NCBI GenBank assembly: GCA_913031625.1
Contig: CAJWGB010000010.1
Span: 1 to 52,752 of the forward strand
Direction: 5' to 3'
Source: an uncultured Planctomycetaceae bacterium
GTDB lineage: Bacteria > Planctomycetota > Planctomycetia > Planctomycetales > Planctomycetaceae
Length of the DNA: 52,752 bases
Shown: in pieces, positions 31,433 through 39,928 of the stretch
Layout: each line of letters opens with the position of its first letter
How positions within the stretch are numbered: the first letter of the stretch is position 1
Program-made: the position numbers and the translations under genes
Notes under the pieces: generated by a model
What the model was told of the DNA's origin: nothing
The model's database searches: none
What the model saw: only the letters and a program-made list of their open reading frames with translations

Positions 31433-31906
31433 ATGGTTAGAAAATTTACAGCCAGTCAGACTCAGCTGAAGCCGGACACGCGGTACAACAGCAAGCTGCT
31501 CAGCAAGTTTGTCAATTGCCTGATGTATGATGGCAAGAAGAGCATTGCGACTCGCGTGGTTTACGATGCTCTGGACAGAATTAAAGAGCAGCTTCCCGAA
31601 GAGGATCCTCTGGACGTTTTCGTCTCAGCGATCGAGAACGTGAAGCCTGCGATTGAAGTTCGATCTCGCCGCGTCGGTGGAGCGACCTATCAGGTTCCGA
31701 CTCCTGTGAGTCCAAAGCGTCAGCAGGCATTGTCAATTCGCTGGATTCTGGAGGCAGTTCGTGGTCGCAAGGGTCGGCCGACGGATCGCTCACTGGCGGA
31801 TGAGTTGCTGTCTGCATTCCGCCGTGAAGGTCAGGCAATGAACAAGCGGGAGAATGTGCATCGAATGGCTGAGGCCAACAAGGCGTTCTCGCACTTCGCC
31901 TGGTAA
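31433..31906 (+). CDS. rpsG: ribosomal protein uS7
   Basis: A 157-residue small-subunit head assembly protein. Typical features are [53 protein letters not shown] (in pieces) and the C-terminal [19 protein letters not shown]7 nucleates 3' domain assembly and lies near the E site; in E. coli it represses the str operon. It follows rpsL by 50 bp. A strong intrinsic terminator lies between it and fusA. Confidence 0.98.
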   Translation: MVRKFTASQTQLKPDTRYNSKLLSKFVNCLMYDGKKSIATRVVYDALDRIKEQLPEEDPLDVFVSAIENVKPAIEVRSRRVGGATYQVPTPVSPKRQQALSIRWILEAVRGRKGRPTDRSLADELLSAFRREGQAMNKRENVHRMAEANKAFSHFAW

Positions 31907-31933
31907 GCATCAGTCGAATCAGAACACAGACAC

Positions 31934-31968
31934 CGCCAGGCAGGCCTTTTCCTGTTTGGCGTTTTTTT
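31934..31968 (+). terminator. intrinsic terminator between rpsG and fusA
   Basis: CGCCAGGCAGG (31934-31944) pairs with CCTGTTTGGCG (31951-31961) over 11 bp with two G-T wobbles and a 6-nt loop, followed by seven T. The fusA start is only 25 bp further on, so fusA either depends on read-through or has a promoter overlapping this structure. Confidence 0.8.
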
Positions 31969-31993
31969 ATGCCACCTGCACGAAGTACGGATC

Positions 31994-34063
31994 ATGGCAC
32001 GTTCAATCGACGGAATTCGAAACATCGGCATTATTGCTCATATTGATGCCGGTAAGACGACTACCACGGAGCGAATCCTATATTACACGGGGGCTTCGTA
32101 CCGGATGGGGAATGTCGATGACGGGACGACTCAAACGGACTTTGATCCGGAAGAGGCGCAACGCGGCATTACGATCTATTCCGCAGCCGTCACGTGCGAG
32201 TGGAAAGATCGCACCATTAACATTATTGACACGCCCGGGCACGTCGACTTTACGGCTGAGGTGGAGCGTAGTCTGCGAGTCCTTGACGGCGCGGTGGTCG
32301 TGTTCAGTGCTGTTGAAGGGGTTGAGGCCCAGAGCGAAACGGTGTGGCGGCAGGCGAATCGCTATCAGGTGCCGCGGATCTGCTTTGTTAACAAGATGGA
32401 TCGGATCGGAGCTAACTTCCAGCGGGTGGTTTCTGCGATGACGGACCGTCTGGCGGCGACCCCGTTGCCCGTTCAGATACCATACGGGGAGGGCCCGGCA
32501 ACAAATGACAACGGGTTTACCGGTGTCATTGATCTGATGCTGATGAAGGTGGTTTTCTGGGATGCCGAGTCTCGAGGAGCTGAATATCGAGTCGAAGAGA
32601 TTCCGGAGTCGCATCGCGAAGATGCTGAATTGATGCGGGCGGAGCTATTGGATGCTCTGGCAGACGTTGATGAAGAGGTGATGGAGTTGCTGCTTGAGGA
32701 ATCCAGTGTTCCACCGGAGTTGGTGACTCGCGCATTACGCACAGGGACGATTGACGGTGCGTTTCAGCCTGTGTTTTGCGGATCCTCTCTGGATTACATC
32801 GGGGTGCAGCCCGTCCTGGACGCGGTTGCAGATTTGTTGCCAAGCCCGCTCGATCGGCCCCCCGTGGAGGGGATGGATCCGTCGCCAAAGTCAGAGGGGG
32901 CGGTGATCACCCGGAAGGCGACTGTCAACGAACCGGTCAGCGCGCTCGTATTCAAAATTCAGACTGAAACGCATGGGGATTTGTATTTTGCGAGGGTCTA
33001 TTCGGGGGTTCTGAAGAGTAACTCTCGATTGGTTAATCCTCGAACAAAGAAAAAAGAGCTGATCACACAGCTCTGGCACATCCAGTCTGATTCACGTGAA
33101 AAGGTGGAGCGGGTTGAGGCCGGGGATATCTGCGGAATTGTGGGGCCAAAGGACACTGCAACCGGTGACACCTTATGTGATCCACAGAATCAGGTTCTTT
33201 TGGAGCAGATTCGTTTTCCGGATACTGTGATTTCGATGGCGATTGAGCCTGAGTCCAGTGCGGATCGAAAGAAGCTGAATCAAATTCTTGAAAAGCTGCA
33301 GCGGCAGGACCCGACTTTTACTGCTCGCATGGATGAGGAGACGGGTCAGACGATTATTAGTGGTATGGGGGAGCTCCATCTCGAAGTGGTCATTCACCGT
33401 ATGGAGCGGGATTTCAATATGAAAGTGCGGGTTCACAAGCCGCGCGTGAGCCATCGGGAAAAACTGGCAGAGCCGATTTCGGTGGATGCTCGGTTTGAGG
33501 TGACTACTCCGGCTGGTCCCCTGTTCTTTGCTTTGACTCTTGAGGCAAAAGAGGATGCAGCGGCTTCCCCGATTGCGATCGGGCACAAGCTGAAGCCGGA
33601 TGTAATTCCCTCGACCTTCGAAAAAATCATGATGGAGGCTTTGGGGGATGCGGCAAATGCGGGGGGCCGGCTTGGATTCCCGCTGATGGACTTCTCAATG
33701 ACGGTGACCTCTGCGGAAGTCCGGGAAGAAGAGACAACAGAGACCGCGATTCGCTCGGCTGTGACTCAGGCGTTTAATCGGATTCTGCAGGACGGCAAAC
33801 TCGTTCAGATGGAGCCGGTGATGGCGTTGGAGGTTGTCACGCCTGAGGAATTCCTCGGGAATATTCAGGCAGATTTGAATGCTCGACGGGCGATGATTGT
33901 GGATTCGGGCCGGCAGGGTGAGCTGTGTATTTTGAAGGCGGAAGTGCCGTTGATTGAGATGTTTGGGTACTCTTCCCAGATTCGCAGTCTTTCTCAGGGA
34001 CGGGCATCTTACTCAATGGAGCCCTGTCGGTACTCTGAGGCACCACCGGACTCAACTCTATAG
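31994..34063 (+). CDS. fusA: elongation factor G (EF-G2-like sequence features)
   Basis: A 689-residue translational GTPase. G1 AHIDAGKTTTTERILYY, G3 DTPGHVDF and G4 NKMD are intact. All EF-G domains are present, including domain IV and the C-terminal GYSSQIRSLSQGRASYSMEP. Switch I reads GNVDDGTTQTDFDPEEAQRGITI in pieces, unlike the usual MDWMEQEQERGITI. This segment, with SAAVTCEWK and VEAQSETVWRQANRYQVPRICFVNKMD, recalls mitochondrial EF-G2 and the spirochaete/planctomycete/delta second EF-G, which in Borrelia acts in ribosome recycling. By position it is the str-operon fusA; whether it does translocation, recycling or both cannot be told here. Confidence 0.93.
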   Translation: MARSIDGIRNIGIIAHIDAGKTTTTERILYYTGASYRMGNVDDGTTQTDFDPEEAQRGITIYSAAVTCEWKDRTINIIDTPGHVDFTAEVERSLRVLDGAVVVFSAVEGVEAQSETVWRQANRYQVPRICFVNKMDRIGANFQRVVSAMTDRLAATPLPVQIPYGEGPATNDNGFTGVIDLMLMKVVFWDAESRGAEYRVEEIPESHREDAELMRAELLDALADVDEEVMELLLEESSVPPELVTRALRTGTIDGAFQPVFCGSSLDYIGVQPVLDAVADLLPSPLDRPPVEGMDPSPKSEGAVITRKATVNEPVSALVFKIQTETHGDLYFARVYSGVLKSNSRLVNPRTKKKELITQLWHIQSDSREKVERVEAGDICGIVGPKDTATGDTLCDPQNQVLLEQIRFPDTVISMAIEPESSADRKKLNQILEKLQRQDPTFTARMDEETGQTIISGMGELHLEVVIHRMERDFNMKVRVHKPRVSHREKLAEPISVDARFEVTTPAGPLFFALTLEAKEDAAASPIAIGHKLKPDVIPSTFEKIMMEALGDAANAGGRLGFPLMDFSMTVTSAEVREEETTETAIRSAVTQAFNRILQDGKLVQMEPVMALEVVTPEEFLGNIQADLNARRAMIVDSGRQGELCILKAEVPLIEMFGYSSQIRSLSQGRASYSMEPCRYSEAPPDSTL

Positions 34064-34151
34064 TTCCGGTAGCCGATAATCTGCGAAACACTTTTGAAAC
34101 TAAAGTTCCGATCGTTGACATGCAGGGCCTTCGTCCCTAACATGTGCGATT

Positions 34152-34165
34152 CCCCGCTTTCGGGG
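34152..34165 (+). other. small hairpin in the fusA-rpsJ gap
   Basis: CCCCG-CTTT-CGGGG, a 5-bp stem, is followed by GTGTGGTGATTTTA. It could be a weak terminator of fusA or a leader element ahead of the S10 genes. Confidence 0.35.
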
Positions 34166-34207
34166 TGTGGTGATTTTACGTAAACTCTTTGGTGAAGGTG
34201 ACTTACA

Positions 34208-34519
34208 GTGCCAGCTGGTGATGATATCCGAATTCGGATGGAGGCTTACGACCATTCGGTGCTGGATCAGTCGGCGGCGGACATTGTCGACACGGCGAAA
34301 CGCACCGGAGCCATTGTGCATGGGCCGATTCCACTGCCCACGCGTATAGAGCGATACACGGTTCTGAAGAGCCCTCACATTGACAAGAAGTCACGTGAGC
34401 AGTTCGAGATTCGGACCCATAAGCGACTGGTTCATATTCATGAGCCAACAGCGAAGACGATCGAAGCGTTGAATAAGTTGTCTTTGCCTGCTGGTGTGCA
34501 TATCAGGATTAAGGCCTGA
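34208..34519 (+). CDS. rpsJ: ribosomal protein uS10 (NusE)
   Basis: A 103-residue protein starting at GTG. Signatures are [28 protein letters not shown] (in pieces), the ribosome loop [29 protein letters not shown] (in pieces) and [23 protein letters not shown]10 sits in the 30S head and, as NusE, joins NusB and NusG in antitermination. It is the first gene of the S10 group, 144 bp after fusA. rplC follows by 83 bp. Confidence 0.98.
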   Translation: MPAGDDIRIRMEAYDHSVLDQSAADIVDTAKRTGAIVHGPIPLPTRIERYTVLKSPHIDKKSREQFEIRTHKRLVHIHEPTAKTIEALNKLSLPAGVHIRIKA

Positions 34520-34602
34520 TCTGAACGAGTTGAAGTTTAAATGCTGGGACCGCCACAAGGTGTGGCTGGGATTCTTTTGTCATTCGGCGCACGGGTGCTG
34601 TA

Positions 34603-35313
34603 ATGCCTGTTGGTCTGCTTGGTAGAAAAATTGGAATGACTCAGGTTTACAATGACGACGGCGTCATTGTGCCTGTGACGGTCATTGAGGCTGGTCCCTG
34701 TGTGGTGACTCAGGTTCGGACTGTGAGTCGAGACGGCTACGACGCTGTGCAGTTGGGCTTTGGTGATAAGCCTCGCCGCCTTGCGTCGCGTTCGGAGCGT
34801 GGTCACGTTGCGGATATTTCCGGTCGTCGGCAGAAGCAGCGAGCTGCTGCTGGGGTTGAGGCTGTTCCGAAGCCTGATTGTGAGCCTCAGGAGTTTGTTC
34901 GCGAGTTCCGCTGCGAGGATGGCAGTCATGGGCTCGAGGTTGGTCAGGTTCTGTCGGCTGATGCTGTTGCTGACTGGCGGTTCGTGGATGTGATTGGCAC
35001 GTCCAAGGGGCGTGGTCATGCGGGGGTTATGAAGCGTCATAACTTTAGTGGCCAGCGAGCTACCCATGGTGTGAAGCGTGTTCACCGTCATCCGGGGTCG
35101 ATTGGTCAGTCTGCTGATCCGGCCCGCGTGATTAAGGGGACTCGAATGGCGGGGCGTTACGGTGGGGATCGCGTGACTGTTCGCAATCTGAAGCTGGTTC
35201 GCGCCGATGCGGAGAATAATCTGATCCTTGTTGAGGGTGCGATTCCGGGGCCGAATGGTGGTTCTGTGGTTGTTCGCTACTCCGCTAAGAATCGGAAGAA
35301 GGTGCAGTCATGA
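34603..35313 (+). CDS. rplC: ribosomal protein uL3
   Basis: A 236-residue protein that starts assembly of the large subunit and reaches the peptidyl-transferase centre. Landmarks are LLGRKIGMTQVYNDDG, the long central loop KGRGHAGVMKRHNFSGQRATHG, HRHPGSIGQSADPARVIKGTRMAGRYGGDRVT (in pieces) and DAENNLILVEGAIPGPNGG. The Gln of GQSADP corresponds to the residue methylated by PrmB in E. coli. It is ~27 residues longer than E. coli L3, mostly between residues 50 and 110. Its stop overlaps the rplD start (ATGA). Confidence 0.98.
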   Translation: MPVGLLGRKIGMTQVYNDDGVIVPVTVIEAGPCVVTQVRTVSRDGYDAVQLGFGDKPRRLASRSERGHVADISGRRQKQRAAAGVEAVPKPDCEPQEFVREFRCEDGSHGLEVGQVLSADAVADWRFVDVIGTSKGRGHAGVMKRHNFSGQRATHGVKRVHRHPGSIGQSADPARVIKGTRMAGRYGGDRVTVRNLKLVRADAENNLILVEGAIPGPNGGSVVVRYSAKNRKKVQS

Positions 35314-35951
35314 TTAGTGTGCCTGTTCGCGGAATGGATGGCAGTGAGTCTGGGTCGTATGAGTTTGATCCGACTGATCTTGTGTCCGGTGAAATTAATC
35401 GGCAGTTGCTGCATGATGTTGTTGTGATGTATGAAGCTGGTGCTCGCCAGGGTACTGTGCGGACCAAGTCGCGCGGCATGGTGAAGGGGAGCACTAAGAA
35501 GTTGTTCCGCCAAAAGGGGACTGGTCGAGCACGTGCGGGTAACGCACGCACTCCTGTTCGTCGTGGTGGTGGGCATGCTTTTGGGAAAAAGCCTCGTGAC
35601 TATCGATATCGTCTTCCGCGGAAGGCTGTTCGTCTGGCTATGAAGATGGCTCTTTTGAGCAAGTTTCAGGATGGGCAGGCGGTTGTGCTGTCCGAGTGGA
35701 AGTGTGATGCTCCCAGGACGAAAGTTGTTGCCGGGGCTCTGTCTCAGTTGGGGGTGGCTGACTCTTCTGTTTTGATTGCCACAGATGGTGTTGATCAGAA
35801 CGTTTATCGGTCGGCTCGCAATATTGCGGGTGTTCAGATTTTGCCTGCGTCAGATTTGAATGCTTACTCGTTGCTGCGGAATCGCAACTTTGTAGTGACT
35901 GTTTCTGCGATGGATGCATTGCTCGGCCGTGCAACTGCGGCGGCGGAGTAG
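35310..35951 (+). CDS. rplD: ribosomal protein uL4
   Basis: A 213-residue protein lining the polypeptide exit tunnel. The extended loop shows ARQGTVRTKSRGMVKGSTKKLFRQKGTGRARAGNARTPVRRGGG in short pieces, including the conserved KQKGTGRAR-like core. The C-terminal globular part ends AMDALLGRATAAAE. L4 represses the S10 operon in E. coli; whether it does so here is unknown. It starts within the rplC stop (4-bp overlap), implying translational coupling, and rplW follows after 16 bp. Confidence 0.97.
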   Translation: MISVPVRGMDGSESGSYEFDPTDLVSGEINRQLLHDVVVMYEAGARQGTVRTKSRGMVKGSTKKLFRQKGTGRARAGNARTPVRRGGGHAFGKKPRDYRYRLPRKAVRLAMKMALLSKFQDGQAVVLSEWKCDAPRTKVVAGALSQLGVADSSVLIATDGVDQNVYRSARNIAGVQILPASDLNAYSLLRNRNFVVTVSAMDALLGRATAAAE

Positions 35952-35967
35952 TTGAGGTTTTAAAGTT

Positions 35968-36273
35968 ATGTCTGCGACAAAGTCCGGAATCCAGCTTGAG
36001 TCTCACATGGTCATCCGTCGTCCGCTCGTGACGGAGAAGGGTGTTCATGCCTCTGAGGCCCTGAATGCATATGCGTTTGAGGTGCATCCGCAGGCAACCA
36101 AGGTAGATATCAAAAAGGCGGTTGAGGAGTTGTGGGAAGTGCGGGTTGTGGCCGTGCGGACTCAGACTCGCAAGGGAAAGCCTCGGCGGGCGCGAATCGC
36201 AATGGGTCGCACTCGTAGCTGGAAAAAGGCAATCGTCAAACTGCATGAAGACGATCGGATTTCGTTCTTCTAG
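35968..36273 (+). CDS. rplW: ribosomal protein uL23
   Basis: A 101-residue tunnel-exit protein where signal recognition particle and trigger factor dock. Core motifs are VIRRPLVTEKGVHA, NAYAFEVHPQATKVDIKKAVEELW (in pieces) and RKGKPRRARIAMGRTRSWKKAIVKL. The first ~12 residues precede the usual start of homologues. The gene lies between rplD and rplB in the standard S10 order, with 16-bp and 10-bp gaps. Confidence 0.97.
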   Translation: MSATKSGIQLESHMVIRRPLVTEKGVHASEALNAYAFEVHPQATKVDIKKAVEELWEVRVVAVRTQTRKGKPRRARIAMGRTRSWKKAIVKLHEDDRISFF

Positions 36274-36283
36274 GAATTGATCA

Positions 36284-37141
36284 ATGGGTATTCGATTCTA
36301 CAAGCCAGTGACACCAGGGCGCCGCGGGGCGTCTGTGTCTGACTTTGCCGAGATCACGGATCGCAAAAAGCGTCCGGAGAAGTCGCTGACAGTTCGCGCC
36401 AGGAAGACTGGTGGTCGCAATAATCAGGGCAAGATCACTGCTCGTCATCGTGGTGGTGGGCATAAGCGGCTCTATCGTATTATTGACTTCAAGCGGAATA
36501 AGGATGGTGTTGAAGGCACCGTGACTCACATCGAGTATGATCCCAACCGCAGCTGCCGAATCGCGCTCGTGCAGTACGAGGATGGTGAGAAGCGATATAT
36601 TCTGGCACCGGAAGGTGTTGCTGCCGGCGCAAAGGTGATGAGCGGCGAGAGTGTGGAGCCAAATGTTGGTAACTGCATGCCGCTTTCGTCGATTCCGCTG
36701 GGCACCGAGATTCATAACATAGAGATGCAGCCTGGCCGCGGCGGACAAATGGTTCGTAGTGCTGGTACTCGGGCAGTTCTGAATGCTCGGGAGGGTCGCT
36801 GGGCTCAGGTCACTCTTCCGAGTGGTGAAGTGCGGCGTCTGCCAAGCAAGTGCCGCGCCACCATTGGTGTGGTCGGCAATTCAGAGCACAGTAGTATTGT
36901 GTACGGTAAGGCGGGTCGCCGTCGCTGGTTGGGATGGCGACCACATGTTCGTGGTACGTCTATGAACCCGGTTGCCCACCCGATGGGTGGTGGTGAAGGG
37001 CGGAATTCCGGGGGTCGACATCCCTGTAGTCCGACTGGTCGTCTGGCCAAGGGTGGGAAGACACGCGCGAAGCGTAAGGCTTCCAATAAGGCAATTATTC
37101 GTCGGCGACGTTCGCGGCGGTATGGTGAAGTTAAGGTTTAA
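36284..37141 (+). CDS. rplB: ribosomal protein uL2
   Basis: A 285-residue protein needed for subunit joining and peptidyl-transferase centre structure. Landmarks are [40 protein letters not shown] and the C-terminal [20 protein letters not shown]. The His equivalent to E. coli His229 (mature numbering) is kept. Its neighbours differ from the common VDHPHGGG: Asp is Ala and the second His is Met. The length is close to the family norm (~275). Gaps are 10 bp to rplW and 33 bp to rpsS. Confidence 0.98.
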   Translation: MGIRFYKPVTPGRRGASVSDFAEITDRKKRPEKSLTVRARKTGGRNNQGKITARHRGGGHKRLYRIIDFKRNKDGVEGTVTHIEYDPNRSCRIALVQYEDGEKRYILAPEGVAAGAKVMSGESVEPNVGNCMPLSSIPLGTEIHNIEMQPGRGGQMVRSAGTRAVLNAREGRWAQVTLPSGEVRRLPSKCRATIGVVGNSEHSSIVYGKAGRRRWLGWRPHVRGTSMNPVAHPMGGGEGRNSGGRHPCSPTGRLAKGGKTRAKRKASNKAIIRRRRSRRYGEVKV

Positions 37142-37174
37142 CGTTAGCTGGCTGGGAAGTACAGGATCTGATTC

Positions 37175-37444
37175 ATGGGTCGTTCGCTCAAAAAAGGACC
37201 TTTCGTTGATGAAAAGCTTCTGAAGAAGGTTGAGAAGCAGAATGCGGAAGGTCGGAAAGAGCCGGTCAAAACATGGGCTCGGGCGTCAACCATCTCGCCT
37301 GAGTTCGTTGGCCATACATTCCTGGTGCACAACGGACGTGCGCATATCAGCGTGTATGTGACGGAAGATATGGTTGGCCATAAGCTGGGCGAGTTTGCTC
37401 CAACTCGAACATTTCGTGGTCATGGTGCGAAGGGTAAGAAGTAG
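37175..37444 (+). CDS. rpsS: ribosomal protein uS19
   Basis: An 89-residue 30S-head protein of typical length. It begins [20 protein letters not shown] and contains [26 protein letters not shown] (in pieces) and the C-terminal [21 protein letters not shown]19 contacts S13 and the A-site region. rplV starts 2 bp after its stop, so the two are probably translated together. Confidence 0.98.
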   Translation: MGRSLKKGPFVDEKLLKKVEKQNAEGRKEPVKTWARASTISPEFVGHTFLVHNGRAHISVYVTEDMVGHKLGEFAPTRTFRGHGAKGKK

Positions 37445-37446
37445 TC

Positions 37447-37791
37447 ATGAGTTTGGTGACAGCATCACATCGGCACGCTCGAATTTCGGCAACGAAAGTG
37501 CGTCCGTTTGCAGATCTGATTCGTGGCATGACAGCCGGCGACGGTGTCGAGGCCCTTCGGTACGTGCCAAACCGCGGCGCGCGGTTTCTTGAGAAGGTCC
37601 TCAAGAGTGCGATTGCCAATGCGGAGGATCGTGGCGTGCGGAATCCGGATCGTCTGAAGATCGCGGAATGCCGCGTAGACGGCGGTCCAATGTTCAAGCG
37701 GGTACAGCCCCGGGCACGTGGAATGGCGTTTCTGATTCGCCGTCGAACCGCACATATTCATGTGGGCGTGGAAGCCCCGGAGCTGGGCTAA
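37447..37791 (+). CDS. rplV: ribosomal protein uL22
   Basis: A 114-residue protein whose beta hairpin lines the exit tunnel at the macrolide constriction. Features are HRHARISATKVRPFADLIRG, FLEKVLKSAIANAEDR, and the hairpin region DGGPMFKRVQPRARGMAFLIRRRTAHI in pieces. The MFKRVQPRARGMA tip is of wild-type length, with no deletion of the macrolide-resistance type. It starts 2 bp after rpsS and lies 44 bp before rpsC. Confidence 0.98.
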   Translation: MSLVTASHRHARISATKVRPFADLIRGMTAGDGVEALRYVPNRGARFLEKVLKSAIANAEDRGVRNPDRLKIAECRVDGGPMFKRVQPRARGMAFLIRRRTAHIHVGVEAPELG

Positions 37792-37835
37792 ACGCTACTG
37801 TGGATGGTTCCCTAAGGAAACATTGAGGGTTAATT

Positions 37836-38537
37836 ATGGGTCAAAAGGTTAGGCCAACCGGATTTAGAATTGGCGTCATGGAAACATGGCGTAGTCGTTG
37901 GTACGCGCCCAAGCGGTTGTACGGCGACCTGCTGGCCGAGGATTTTCGAATTCGTCAGTTCATTAACAGTCGATACGAATTCGCTGAGATTGCCCGGGTA
38001 GAGATCGAGCGGACACACCGTGATGTGGTTGTCCATCTGTGGACAGCCAGGCCTGGTGTAATTATTGGGCGAAAGGGCCAGTCAGTTGATCGTCTCAAGG
38101 GGGACCTTGAGGACCTGACCGGCAAAGTCATGGAGGTGAAGATCAAAGAGATTGGCAATGCCAATCGCGACGCCAAGCTGGTATCGAGCAAGATTGCCCA
38201 GCAGTTGTCAAAACGTGGGAGTTTTCGTCGGGTCATTAAGAAGACTCTCGACGAAGTCATGAATGCCGGCGTGCATGGGATTAAGGTGGAGCTTTCTGGT
38301 CGTCTTGGCGGCTCGGAAATGTCTCGGAAGGAAAAGGCCAGTCGTGGCTCAATTCCACTGTCGACTCTGCGTCGCCATGTGGACTATGGATTTTCAGAAG
38401 CAAAGACACCACAGGGTGTGATCGGCGTCAAAGTCTGGATCGACCTTGGGGATTATTCGGACGAGGAGACTGCAGATGGCACTAATGCCAAAACGGGTCA
38501 AGCATCGAAAAAGCCAAAGAAGACGTATAAAAGGTGA
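37836..38537 (+). CDS. rpsC: ribosomal protein uS3
   Basis: A 233-residue mRNA-entry protein with ssRNA helicase role. It shows the KH domain loop GRKGQSVDRLKGDL, the N-terminal GQKVRPTGFRIGVMETWRSRWYA, and the C-terminal domain GIKVELSGRLGGSEMSRKEKASRGSIPL (in pieces). After the core (GVKVWIDLGDYSDEE) a ~20-residue basic tail ([11 protein letters not shown]) runs out of frame over the start of rplP. The two genes overlap by 62 nt (38476-38537). The overlap looks genuine since both reading frames keep family sequence. Confidence 0.97.
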   Translation: MGQKVRPTGFRIGVMETWRSRWYAPKRLYGDLLAEDFRIRQFINSRYEFAEIARVEIERTHRDVVVHLWTARPGVIIGRKGQSVDRLKGDLEDLTGKVMEVKIKEIGNANRDAKLVSSKIAQQLSKRGSFRRVIKKTLDEVMNAGVHGIKVELSGRLGGSEMSRKEKASRGSIPLSTLRRHVDYGFSEAKTPQGVIGVKVWIDLGDYSDEETADGTNAKTGQASKKPKKTYKR

Positions 38538-38898
38538 TGCCCATCGTGGCAACACAGTGGTATTCGGTGAATGGGGCCTGCAGTCAATGGAAGCAGGTCA
38601 CGTGACCGCTCAGACCATTGAGGCGTGTCGTATCGCGGCAACGCAGTATGTGCGTGGCATCGGTAAAGTTTACATTCGGATCTTTCCGCACAAGTCAGTG
38701 ACATCTCGCCCCCTCGAGACTCGAATGGGTAAGGGTAAGGGTGAGCCGGATCGCTGGGTGGCAATCGTTAAGCCCGGAACGGTTTTGTTCGAGCTGACGG
38801 GTGTTGACAGGGCTGGTGCGCGGGACTGTTTCAATCGTGTTGCTCACAAGCTGCCCGTGCGGGTTCGGCTTGTTGGGCGACGACCTGTCCTTCAGTAG
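38476..38898 (+). CDS. rplP: ribosomal protein uL16
   Basis: A 140-residue large-subunit protein beside the A site. The start [17 protein letters not shown] (ATG at 38476) matches the family N-terminus and has a GAGGAG site at 38464-38469, both inside the end of rpsC. Further motifs are [26 protein letters not shown] (in pieces), [22 protein letters not shown] and [12 protein letters not shown]. The first ~20 codons are dual-coding with the S3 tail in another frame. It is followed by rpmC after 26 bp. Confidence 0.97.
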   Translation: MALMPKRVKHRKSQRRRIKGDAHRGNTVVFGEWGLQSMEAGHVTAQTIEACRIAATQYVRGIGKVYIRIFPHKSVTSRPLETRMGKGKGEPDRWVAIVKPGTVLFELTGVDRAGARDCFNRVAHKLPVRVRLVGRRPVLQ

Positions 38899-38924
38899 AT
38901 TTGGTACAGGTTGTGAGGTGAGTG

Positions 38925-39128
38925 ATGAAGGCCAGTGAACTTCGTGAAATGTCGGATGAACAGCTGGAGCATGAGCTGCGGGAAACGCAGCGTGAGATGT
39001 TTCGGATTCGTTTTCAGACGGCGACAGAGAGAAATGATACTCCGAGCAACGTTCGCAAGCTGCGGGCGGTGATTGCTCGGGTGAAAACTATTCAGCGTGA
39101 ACGGCAGATTGCCGCCTCACAAAGTTAA
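38925..39128 (+). CDS. rpmC: ribosomal protein uL29
   Basis: A 67-residue helical hairpin protein near the tunnel exit. The ATG at 38925 after GAGGTGAG is preferred over the GTG three bases earlier. The start is MKASELREMSDEQLEHELRE and the second helix includes NVRKLRAVIARVKTIQRER. Length and order (rplP-rpmC-rpsQ) are standard. It lies 25 bp before the S17 start. Confidence 0.96.
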   Translation: MKASELREMSDEQLEHELRETQREMFRIRFQTATERNDTPSNVRKLRAVIARVKTIQRERQIAASQS

Positions 39129-39153
39129 TTCGTCCGGATCGGTTTGGTTGGCG

Positions 39154-39519
39154 ATGAAAAGAACTCTGACAGGCACAGTTGCCAGTGACAAGGCGTCCAA
39201 GACGCTGCGAGTTGAGATCGAACGCAGGTTTCAGCATCGTAAGTACGGCAAGATTGTTCGTGCTCGTACTGTTTGTCACGTTCACGATGAAGAAGAACAG
39301 GCAGCAGAAGGTGATGTTGTAGAGATCGTGGAGTGTCCTCCGCGTTCAAAGACGAAGCGATGGGACCTTGTCCGCATCGTGAAGAAAGCAACTGACGTTT
39401 CTCGCGCTGCTGAGGAAGCTGCTTCTGCTGAAGATGAGCCGCTGGAGGCTCCTGCAGAAGAAGCATCTGCTGAAGAGACGACGGAAGACACAGCGGAAGC
39501 TTCCGCAGAAGAAGAATGA
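39154..39519 (+). CDS. rpsQ: ribosomal protein uS17 with acidic C-terminal extension
   Basis: A 121-residue protein. The S17 core occupies residues 1-~82: MKRTLTGTVASDKASKTLRVEIER, HRKYGKIVRARTVCHVHDEE, GDVVEIVECPPRSKTKRWDLVRIV (in pieces). The remaining ~38 residues are Ala/Glu-rich (AEEAASAEDEPLEAPAEEASAEE...), giving a highly acidic tail on a normally basic protein. In-frame sequence before 39154 overlaps rpmC and is not S17-like. S17 is a primary 16S-binding assembly protein. A similar acidic tail is found on L17 in this window. Confidence 0.96.
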   Translation: MKRTLTGTVASDKASKTLRVEIERRFQHRKYGKIVRARTVCHVHDEEEQAAEGDVVEIVECPPRSKTKRWDLVRIVKKATDVSRAAEEAASAEDEPLEAPAEEASAEETTEDTAEASAEEE

Positions 39520-39559
39520 TTGTGAGCCCTGATCTTTCAGGGCAGATTGAGGTGAGCTC

Positions 39560-39928
39560 ATGATTCAGATGCAGACAATCCTGGACGTGGCGGATAACTC
39601 CGGTGCCAAGCTGGTGCGCTGTATCAAGGTGCTGGGTGGGTCCCGACGTCGATATGCCACTGTTGGTGATGTCATCGTTGTGAGTGTTCAGAAGGCACTG
39701 CCAGGTTCCAACGTGAAGACGGGTTCTGTGGTGAAGGGCGTGATTGTCCGAACCCGCAAAGCGTGTCGTCGCGAGGATGGTAGTTACGTTCGATTCGATC
39801 GCAACGCTGTGGTCATCGTCGACAACGATGGCAACCCGCGTGGCACTCGAATTTTTGGTGCCGTTGCTCGTGAGCTACGGGATCGAAAGTTCATGCGGAT
39901 TGTGAGCCTGGCAAGCGAAGTGGTTTAA
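39560..39928 (+). CDS. rplN: ribosomal protein uL14
   Basis: A 122-residue protein of standard length at the subunit interface. It begins [27 protein letters not shown] and contains [24 protein letters not shown] (in pieces), NRDG-like [23 protein letters not shown] and ends [11 protein letters not shown]. It opens the spc group. The following gene is directly rplE after 31 bp; rplX (L24), normally between them, is absent. Confidence 0.98.
   Translation: MIQMQTILDVADNSGAKLVRCIKVLGGSRRRYATVGDVIVVSVQKALPGSNVKTGSVVKGVIVRTRKACRREDGSYVRFDRNAVVIVDNDGNPRGTRIFGAVARELRDRKFMRIVSLASEVV

Noticed and set aside
37836-38898. Frameshift error as the cause of the rpsC/rplP overlap
   Set aside because: S3 is of normal length with its core complete before the overlap, and L16 has its own ribosome-binding site and canonical N-terminus, so both frames look genuine.
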